A DNA stretch of 64,000 nucleotides, taken from positions 62,001 through 126,000 of the forward strand of contig JAKMXF010000303.1 in the NCBI GenBank assembly GCA_024704765.1, in the 5' to 3' direction. The notes under the pieces are model-generated. The model saw only the letters and a list, made by a program, of their open reading frames with translations. It searched no databases and was not told the origin of the DNA. Shown here in pieces: positions 56,501 through 64,000 of the stretch (position 1 is its first letter; each line of letters begins with the position of its first letter). The DNA is from Oopsacas minuta (Eukaryota > Porifera > Hexactinellida > Lyssacinosida > Leucopsacidae). Both the position numbers and the translations under genes were made by a program.

Positions 56501-59500
56501 GGGGTCAGGGGGTGCCCCCCTGAATATTGTGGTGTCGTGGAGCACAACAATTTTTCGATCAAAGTTCGACTGAATACATTTTAGTGGCACTTTGATCAAA
56601 ATTTCCTTTTTCATCAATCGATCAAAGTTCGACATAAGAAAATTTGATCAAAATATACAGATGCATATAAATAGACCGATAAAAAGAATTTCAAAAATTA
56701 GGGAATTGATTGGTTAGTCCCGGAAATGACCTGGCTTAAACAAATTGGATACTGGATGAAATAAACCAAATATTACTAACCCTGAAAGGTTGAATGAGTA
56801 CTCCCAATGGTAGCTTGCTCTTGCTGAGAAGAGACTTTGAATAAGGAATAGAATTGAGTGTAGAACATAGCATATATGGGTCAAATTGTGTCTTTGTTCT
56901 TACACCAGTGCTGACTTTAGGAAGAGGAGGATCTGGAATATACTTAGGTAATATGTTCCTTGTGTCAAGAAGATTAATGGGCTCTAATTCAGGAGGCAGG
57001 GCCTGTTGATGAGTCTGGTTGAATTGATTCACGGGAGCTATGGTAGATAAGGTGATATGAAATTGGCAAATTAGAAATGGGATAGGATATTAACAAAAAT
57101 TTTAAATCAGAAATAAAAGTTTTCTAAAATACAATAGGATTTCCTCTTCAGATTGTAGATATATTAAATTTCTAGAGATTGGAAAACCATCAGTATAGGT
57201 CAGCTGTGATAGGGTTTCTCATTCAGAATGTGGAAATTGTATTATAGTACTTAACACACACACAATTATCCCTTAAAAGATATGAAATACGTAATCTATG
57301 TGAAACATCATATCTAACATTATTAGGGATCTTCTATTGGGAATGTGTGTTAGATAAGATTAACGAAGTGGATATACTTAGTAAGCTTGTCAACTAACCA
57401 GAGCCTGGTATACGAGGTTGTCCAGGTCCAGTTTGCATGGGATGCTGGGGGAATAAGACAGGGGTAGAGCCAGGATTAGGAGTCAGGTTATTCTGAAATT
57501 GAGCTACTCCAGACTGTTGTGTAGGAGGGTATTGAGATTGTCCTGTAGTTATATTGAGTTAAGCATATACGTGTACAGTGCAGTAGAAACCGAATTATTA
57601 ACAAATGTTCGTGCAAAATATGTTATAAATATTCGGTTTCTATACGATAATTAATTAATAATATTAGTGAGCATTCCCCCACCACTTAAGAAGAATTTGG
57701 GATGAATTATGATAATTAAGCATTTATTATCGTACCAAATACCAGTTCTTAAGATTGGTCACCCGGCTATTTTTATGGATCTACGCTCTTGACCCAATCA
57801 TAAAATCAGACCTCTAGTTAGTGAACAAAAATTCTGTCCCGAGGGTGTTCACTATGGAGAGGTTAGACTGTAATTGAATACCTTGAATGGGTAGTGGTGT
57901 AGCAGGTAATACAGGAGCAGGAGGACCTTGAGTTATAGAGCCTCTCTGTATATTCTGTCCCCAGGGCTGAGAGGAGGCATCATAGTTAAGAAAGTGTGAC
58001 TGATTGGGGGACGGGTAGAACTGTGAAGATGTGGAGGGAGACATCTGGGGTTTGATACCTGGGGGTGTAGACATATTTGTAACTTGAGAACTCTGAGTAG
58101 GGTGCATTTGAGGCTGGTGAGGTGGGGCTGTAGATCGGTGTATAGGAGCGTTAAGCTGAGAATTTAAAACTCCTGGGTGTGTAGGAGCATGAAGCATGGA
58201 TGTGATCTCACCAGAATGTTTAGATGGTGTAGTGCGAGTAGGAGGAGGAATAATTTGAGGACTTATCTGAAATATAAGTTACAAATGGTATAATATAGAC
58301 TGATTCATTGGAAATATTAAATTTATCTGTATTAGATAAACTATACAGTCGAATTCGGTTAGTACATACTCGGCTTAAGACGTACTTTCGGTTAGCGTTT
58401 AGAACGACTTTTCTTCAAAACGGTTTTTTATTCCTGTACTAATTGTATACTAACCGAAGTATTTAAACACAATTGGATGTACAATACATATCTTGGCTAA
58501 TCATTCGTATTTGTAATGGGTAGAAACATGAACCAAAACCTGAGCTGCACTCTCAATCTGTTGGCTGCATTTTTCACATGGGAATTTGTTTCTCTTTCCT
58601 ATAACAATGTATCATATTATAGTAATGTCAATATACCAACCTGACTCTTGATATTAGCAGCACTAGGTTCTACAGATGTAGATTTCTGCTGTCCATTAGG
58701 AGCAATAGCAGCATATTGGGTAGCTGGATTGAAACTAGTAGAAAGTACAATATTTAATACTGCCGTATAATTAATTTATGGATTAATTATGTTGAGGCTC
58801 TCCTAATGTTACTTAATTAACACTTACAGAGGAGGGGTGCTGGCTAGCTGGAGATTGGGTATTTTGTCGGGACCTGCCAAAAAGGAGGACAATTGCGGTG
58901 TGTCGTTTCGGAGTGACACGATACCCAAAAGATGTAAAATTGAGACAGTAGCAAATATATATATATATATATATATATATAATAGTGATAAGTATTGATG
59001 ATATACCGTATTCCCCTGAATAAGCGGGGGGTATTCTCCTGCAGGAAAATACGGTATATTTACAAGGGTGGAGGGAGATTAATTATATTTTGAAGGTTGC
59101 TTTAGTTATCTTACTAATATCTATATTATTAAATCTTAATCTATATTGTACCTTTTGACTGGGATATTCTGAGTAGCTGGGTTCATTTGTAGATTGTTCA
59201 TACCTTGAACTAACTGAGTCTGAGAATGGGGAATATTGGGACCTGATAGAGATGGCGGAATGTGAGGATTTGAATGAGAGGAGCGGAGATGGGGGTTTAA
59301 TTGAGAGGGGAGGGTATAGGGGTTAGATTGAGAAGGCGGAATATGAGGATTTGGTTTAGAGGGCACCAAATGTGGATTGATCTGAGTGCCTGGCTGTTGG
59401 TGATAGTGTGCAGGATGTGAGGGCTGTGCAGCTAAGTTAGGTACAACATTCTGGTATGACTGTTGTGCTTGATGATAAAGCTGTGGATGTGAGGAAGCAG

Positions 59501-59567
59501 TGGGTTTATATACAGATGACTGAGGGTACCCGGGAGCTGTAGAGGGATCAATTGGATATTTCGACAT
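50562..59567 (-). CDS. SEC24: SEC24A/B-type COPII cargo adaptor
   Basis: Eleven exons (transcript order): 59152-59567, 58641-58734, 57882-58266, 57399-57542, 56781-57037, 54278-54596, 53584-53981, 52339-52527, 52124-52250, 51839-52059 and 50562-51371. All are GT-AG and phases agree, for about 1119 residues (human SEC24A 1093, SEC24B 1268). The N-terminal 380 residues are Pro/Gln/Ser-rich. A zinc finger follows (CTNCRTYINPYISF...WKCNICH), then the trunk (ALRPPQPPVYVFVLDVS, ATDFYKKLA-like STDFYKKLALDC), beta-sandwich (LHTFHGNCFVRSTDLLALPN), helical (MDVYASANTQAIAAFVAKMAVDR) and gelsolin-like C-terminus ending SYYEFLNFLRSKISK. SEC24 pairs with SEC23 and selects cargo at ER exit sites. A possible 46-nt cassette (58828-58873) would shift the frame. 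Confidence 0.92.
52553..52722. mobile_element. Pogo-like MITE in a SEC24 intron
   Basis: It starts TACAGTGGATCCTTATTAAT and ends CCTATTAAGGTTCCATAGTA, imperfectly inverted. It lies in the intron upstream of exon 52339-52527. Confidence 0.6.
52790..52840. mobile_element. Short MITE related to 896-968
   Basis: TACAGTGAACCTGCGTAAAC with the complementary GTCGGTTTATGCAGA arm close by. The right terminus is eroded. Confidence 0.5.
52961..53474 (+). mobile_element. Element with ~110-bp inverted ends, copy A
   Basis: Both ends carry TTTGATC(A/G)AA-rich arms (for example CTACTAAA(A)TGTCTTCAGTCGA) in inverted orientation. The centre has an open frame reading RNGYHWEGIRDLVRYLMALG, also present in copy B at 56052-56661 on the other strand. 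It lies in the SEC24 intron 52528-53583. Confidence 0.8.
56052..56661 (-). mobile_element. Element with ~110-bp inverted ends, copy B
   Basis: This is the same element as copy A in opposite orientation, with ~90 bp extra near 56460-56560 (CCGGCGCATTGTGGCATTAC, GGGGGGTCAGGGGGTGCCCC). The central frame matches copy A for about 45 residues, then shifts. It lies in the SEC24 intron 54597-56780. Confidence 0.8.
57579..57645. mobile_element. 67-bp MITE
   Basis: GCAGTAGAAACCGAATTATTAAC and TATTCGGTTTCTATAC form inverted ends. It sits just upstream, on the transcript, of a SEC24 exon (57399-57542). Confidence 0.55.
58344..58463. mobile_element. MITE with TTCGGTTAGTAC ends
   Basis: TACAGTCGAATTCGGTTAGTAC on the left and TATACTAACCGAAGTA on the right are inverted. 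It lies in the SEC24 intron between 58266 and 58641. Confidence 0.55.
58954..58981. repeat. (AT)n microsatellite
   Basis: An uninterrupted AT dinucleotide run of about 14 units in a SEC24 intron. Confidence 0.95.
59003..59055. mobile_element. Short element with ATACCGTATT ends
   Basis: ATACCGTATTCCCCTG and CAGGAAAATACGGTAT are inverted across a ~20-bp GC-rich centre. It lies beside the AT microsatellite. Confidence 0.6.
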
Positions 59568-60620
59568 TGTGTGATGGTAGTTAAAAATGCGATAATTGCA
59601 TAACCTAAAATATCTATAAGTTATAGAGTTGTAAATTGAGCAAATACCCTTATTGTAATTATTGAATTAAAATGAGCATTAGGCAATGAGCTAATTTAGA
59701 GAACTCGATGAAATGACATCACTAATGCAACATATATGGCCTTATTGATATTATCCATGGTGTTTAAGGGTGTATAATGAATACAGTGGATGCCAGATAT
59801 ATTATAAGAACCCCATTATGAGTAGCAATACATGTTCTTATAACTGGCATAAAATACAAGGGAATTCATGAGAATAATTTCCCAGAGGATTGTGCTTTTA
59901 TCCGGGCATGTTAGTATATCCAGTGTTCTTATATCCGGCATCCACCGTATTTTCAATGATCTTTCAGAGAAGAGAGAACTACATAGTTCATAAGACAAGG
60001 TACGTAGCTAAGGTGATACATTAGCCAGGAGGCAAGATAAAACTTGTCACCTAAAATGAACTCTCCCAACACTCACATCCCAATTTTTCAAGAACTGGCA
60101 ATAGAATACTCCTCATAAATTCCTATGATTATATTCACATCTATTACACAAGGTTTGTAACTGATAGCTTGGATAATGCCCACGTATGTATAGATATGCA
60201 CAATGTAAACCTATACATCGAATTATTAGCTAACAAGTCCCCATCAATTCGATTAATTAATTAAGATCGCTTAAATGGCTGAACTATTCTAATCAAAATC
60301 ATAGAATCTGTCCAATTGAATAATTAACTGAGCAAGATAATAATAAGAACACAATATATGTAGTAAGTGACGAGTTTGCTAAACGGATCAAATTCAGATA
60401 CTATATAAGCTAATAAATTAAGTCCACTTGTGCAAAGGAATCACAGCTTTGTTGGCTATAATGCACGTTCGAATATATACAAAGATTAAAAATAATAAAA
60501 GAACAAAATGCGAGGTTATCTATATTGGTGCTTATAGTATATATTTCTTAGTCAGCTATGGACTAATTGCTGTGATTTCATGGGAGAATAAAATACGTAT
60601 ATGTAATCTAAAGCAGTGTG
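59568..60620. other. Intergenic between SEC24 start and T-box stop
   Basis: It contains the MITE at 59782-59949. The short plus-strand frame at 60428-60649 has no recognisable domain and overlaps the T-box end. Confidence 0.4.
59782..59949. mobile_element. MITE, TACAGTGGATGCC type
   Basis: It starts TACAGTGGATGCCAGATATA and ends TATATCCGGCATCCACCGTA, inverted. The interior contains TTCTTATAACTGGCAT, also seen in the short copy at 19962-20032 and inside the fold-back at 11074-11426. Confidence 0.75.
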
Positions 60621-61661
60621 TCAGGGTCTCTGATATAGAGAAGAGTTAGTCAGATAGAGCGAAGGGTCCATGGGTGGGATCTGGGAAGAGGTCTGCATGT
60701 AGGGTTGATTCGGTCTCATCATGCTAGGATAAGGAGGATAGAAGAAGTCATCACGGGTCGAGTGAGCTTGCTCCTGACTGGTGGGAGTACTGTTGTCATT
60801 CTCTTCCGATTGTTGAGGTAGACTAACAGTTAGGTTGGGAGAAGTAACCTCCTGCTTTGGGAAGGAAGATAGATTATGATACACGTGAGATGGCTCAATA
60901 ATACCAGCATACTGTTGAGGTGTCCCGTATGTTCCGTCTTGGTAGCAAAAAGGGTGGTGATCACTACTACGGAACCCTTTAGCAAAAGCGTTGTACTTGA
61001 TCTTCAGTTTGGTGATCTTAGGATTCTGATAGGCTGTTACAGCATAGAATACAGTCTCTTTGAATGTATGTGTACTGAAACTTGATGGTTTTCTGACACA
61101 CTTGTCATCTGTCACGTCCATCAAGACTATGTGGATACGTGCTTGGTATTTGTGCATTGAGTTCAGGATAATATAACCGTTCTGGTCGAGGTTGTTGTTA
61201 GTTAACTTCATTTTCTGGAAAGATATCGGCTGTTTCATCCAATCCCTGCCCACGCTGGGGGAGTCTGGGTGTATGTAGAGGCGGCCTTGTACCGGGGGGT
61301 CAGCCTTCCCTGCAACCACCCACTCGTTCTCATGGTACTTGTAGCGATTATCGTCATAAGGCGCCAGATCCATAACCATAATATAGCGCTCGTCCATTTC
61401 TAGACCCAAAACACGGATACGAATTTCTGGGAACATTCTTCTACCCGCCTTGGTGATAATCATCTCTGTGTTCTCCGTGTGGAATTCATCCCATAAAGGA
61501 TTATTCTCCAGTACTACACGGACATTTGAAGACAGACCGTTTGATATTTCATGATCAAGAATTGGTGCCAATGATTCCAAACTATTATTAGAAATGGACT
61601 GAATTGGATCAACAAATTCACTCTCAGAATTATGAGCCTCTACTAGGGATTCAGCCATCAC
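60621..61661 (-). CDS. T-box transcription factor, Tbx4/5-like, intronless
   Basis: A single exon of 346 residues. The T-box spans about residues 47-232: PLWDEFHTENTEMIITKAGRR, MFPEIRIRVLGL, DDNRYKYHENEWVVAGKADP, GRLYIHPDSPSVGRDWMKQP, ISFQKMKLTNN, GYIILNSMHKYQARIHIV, then FKETVFYAVTAYQNPKITKL and NAFAKGFRSS. GRLY(I/V)HPDSP and SFQK(M/L)KLTNN..LD..G.IILNSMHKYQ are closest to Tbx4/5 among T-box groups, with Tbx2/3 next. The C-terminal ~110 residues are Pro/Ser/Gln-rich, as in transactivation domains. Tbx4/5 genes have been reported from sponges. Most animal T-box genes have introns in the T-box; this one has none. Start chosen at the first of two adjacent Met codons. Confidence 0.88.
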   Translation of the reverse strand: MMAESLVEAHNSESEFVDPIQSISNNSLESLAPILDHEISNGLSSNVRVVLENNPLWDEFHTENTEMIITKAGRRMFPEIRIRVLGLEMDERYIMVMDLAPYDDNRYKYHENEWVVAGKADPPVQGRLYIHPDSPSVGRDWMKQPISFQKMKLTNNNLDQNGYIILNSMHKYQARIHIVLMDVTDDKCVRKPSSFSTHTFKETVFYAVTAYQNPKITKLKIKYNAFAKGFRSSDHHPFCYQDGTYGTPQQYAGIIEPSHVYHNLSSFPKQEVTSPNLTVSLPQQSEENDNSTPTSQEQAHSTRDDFFYPPYPSMMRPNQPYMQTSSQIPPMDPSLYLTNSSLYQRP

Positions 61662-64000
61662 TAACAGTACTAATGTAATTATTGCCAGATAATTTGCAAA
61701 GTTGCTAATTCGAAGCAGCAGAACGTTAATTAATAGGTTTATACAATTTAATTTAGTTGAGTGAGTTTAAATAGCTGCTGAGAGTATCATATGCTCAACA
61801 GCTCTGTAATTAGCATGTTACAAGATGAATACGATCCTCGCATCCCTTCATGTACATACATTGAATACTTGGATTTAGCAGTGATAAATTGGAGGATGCT
61901 TGGGAAGTAATATTCCTCAATCCTTGTTTTTGCGTCATCAGCTGCTAAAAGATTAATAACCAAAATATTTTTTACCTCAAATAAATGTACATTTTATTAT
62001 GGTAATTAGATAATGAATTTATTCATAAATAGCAATTATTAAATATCTTCTGTGGTTACCACTACCATATTCTGCATTTTAAGAAATACAAAACTGATAA
62101 TGTGATAAATGCAAATTTTCAATCACTAGAATAGATTGCATTAGTTGCTGACAACTATGCGTATATCCCATGGCCCTTTCGCAAGCAGTGACTGACTGCT
62201 TGTGATTGGGGTATACTGTTACTGTAAGTATTGTTGTCTGAGTGATTCACTGCAGTGTCACGGTTACGAAAGACTAGAGGGTCATTAACCCTTTTGTCGT
62301 TCGTGACCCAAATTTTGGGAATTGCTGAATTAGAGTCAAAATTTAAGAATTGTACCGTTTATTTCCGGAAAATAGCTATCTGAAAAATTGTAAAATTCAT
62401 AAAATTGAAGTTGAAATATGAAGTTAGCATAACATCATTTGGTCTAAGAATAAACACTTAATGCAGAAAGGCCTTGAAGCAGAAGATCCCTTATTATATT
62501 ATCAAGAGCTCTAATATCAAAAACATATATTACATAGTTATAGTAAGAGCTATTCGAAATGACTTCACTAGTATAGAGCCTAACTGACTGGACACTGCCA
62601 CACCAAAGTGTTATCAATGCAAACAGGGGTTCATCCAGGTTCTCAGGGTCATATGCCTAAAATGGATTCTAATTCATTTCATACGCTTAGACTATACATT
62701 TTGCATTATGATATAGGAGTTTCTGCCTATAGAGAGAAAATTTTCATACACCTAGATATATATTTGCCCAAATTTATGCTCCTGTAGGCGCGCCGCATAC
62801 GCCGGAATAACACCCTGAAAGTAACTAATCACTGATAAACAAATGCTCCCATGCTTTACAATGCAATGTGGGTTTAACTGGTACTTTTGTAGATGACGGG
62901 TTAATTCGGATTATTACAAGATAAACAAATATGAGACTGAAGAGAATAGCGAAACAAATTTTAGAAACAATTGCTGAAAATTACAATACTAATATGGCAT
63001 TAGGATATTTCGAACAGATCGAGTTCTTGATTTGGTTTCATTGCAGTACAAAGCAAAGTCTAAACCCAATAAATGTATGTGGAATTTAGTATTAGGAGAA
63101 TAGGACCCTGGCCTGCAGAGTATTTTAATTAATCTTGCCCTGAAGTCCAATCTGTAAGAAAAGTGCCTGTATAATATATCCCGACACTCGCTTTGGGTAG
63201 TAATTTTACTAGTAAAATGTTGGAGTTCTATTCCCCAATTCTAGCTGAATGTGTTATTGTGTGTATCTTCGTTACCGATGTTATAATGTAAATTAGGGAA
63301 CATCTTATTTCACCTCCTTCATGTCACATATTAGCGCAATTTTCAAAAATATATCTAGCATAATTAGTTGAATTATTTTCAATAATTAAGATACTCTACA
63401 CTGTAAAACTATTGAAGACATAGTGATGCTAGTATGACCTCTGGTATATCTACTTACTAGCATCACACATTCATTGGTTGTAAACAAGTATTATTTGGTG
63501 TAATTAATTCTAACAAGCAATCCGCCTGGATATTATATTTATGAAATTGAGTAGAGAGAACTTGCCTAAACACAATAAATAATTCACACTTCCAGACACT
63601 TCCAGACACTTCCAGACACTCCCAATACATTGATAGTATCCATTTGAATATTAATTATTAAACCACTTAAGTTACCTATTATTAATTCAAATTGACAGAG
63701 GTTTATTTCATAGAATCTTTGGGATAAATGAGCAGTGGTGTAATGAGAGTTTTAGTGACGTCTGGGTCTTATATCAAGTGAAGGAATGGAACAAATGCTG
63801 TGAGATATATCTATGCTTGTGGTAGTCATGACAAGATTGCCAACATATACTATCTTTCAAAATTATTTGTATGTGAGTATATTTGGTCGTGTAGCGACAA
63901 TAAGCACTACTAAATATAGCAGTTTAATACTTAACCTGCCAAATCTGATTCACCAAGCTGTCGTGCAGCGAACTGGCAAGCGAAGCGAGTAGATTGTATT
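61662..64000. other. Upstream of the T-box gene; no gene seen
   Basis: This 2.3-kb stretch has no ORF of note and no RNA gene that I can support. It holds the T-box 5' region, a short direct repeat (63591-63620) and a few GC-richer bases near 62785 (AGGCGCGCCGCATACGCCGG). Confidence 0.4.
63591..63620 (+). repeat. Three exact 10-bp tandem units
   Basis: TCCAGACACT is repeated three times directly. Confidence 0.95.

Noticed and set aside
1-64000. CRISPR arrays, bacterial operons, tRNA and rRNA genes
   Set aside because: The DNA is clearly animal; no regularly spaced repeats, and no tRNA or rRNA signature could be found by eye.

Overview
The window is AT-rich nuclear DNA from an early-branching animal. 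Genes are split by GT-AG introns of roughly 40 to 500 bases. The families present are metazoan: a T-box factor, a TRAF6-like RING protein, a DCAF5-type CRL4 receptor, an ELOVL4-type elongase, SEC24A/B, TANGO6, STUB1/CHIP and KDM8. The T-box reads closest to Tbx4/5. Together with the compact genes and dense miniature transposons, this suggests a sponge or another non-bilaterian, but that is inference and I could not run a search.

Layout on the left: the 3' end of a KDM8/JMJD5 gene (1-153, +); a broken carbohydrate-sulfotransferase copy (2159-3366, +); TANGO6 (4495-8147, +); STUB1 (8469-9696, +); and a DCAF5 homologue spread over 10221-18716 (+). The DCAF5 introns contain two other genes: a large intronless coiled-coil gene on the same strand (11772-14357) and PAF1 on the opposite strand (16034-17332). 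A small mitochondrial-type microprotein gene follows at 19515-19730. A complete but decayed Mutator-like transposon (21317-25147) carries a FAR1-type/MULE/SWIM transposase, long terminal inverted repeats and a 9-bp target duplication.

Middle: WDR18 (27007-28371, +) faces FAM210 (28760-29263, -). A nearly perfect 176-bp inverted repeat lies 5' of FAM210. An eight-exon ELOVL4-like elongase (30198-32080, -) follows, with a 9-nt microexon and a splice acceptor at the end of a MITE. POLR3D (32530-33944, -) is next. A Ser/Pro-rich gene of unknown function (36084-40158, -) holds a divergent, intronless alpha-tubulin-like gene (38021-39307, +) in an intron. A ten-exon RING/TRAF-zinc-finger gene (40806-45473, -) appears to end in a membrane segment instead of a MATH domain.

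Right: a repeat-rich stretch (45474-49230), an intronless calmodulin-like gene (49231-49692, -), an eleven-exon SEC24 gene (50562-59567, -) with two inverted copies of one element in its introns, and an intronless T-box gene (60621-61661, -). I see no gene after 61661.

The genes are mostly unrelated housekeeping and regulatory functions: ubiquitin ligases, COPII secretion, Pol II and Pol III transcription, ribosome biogenesis and lipid elongation. They do not form a pathway cluster. The main themes of the locus are genes nested in introns and MITEs of a pogo-like TACAGT...ACTGTA family inserted in introns and spacers. All exon structures were derived by hand from splice sites and phase; no transcript evidence was available.
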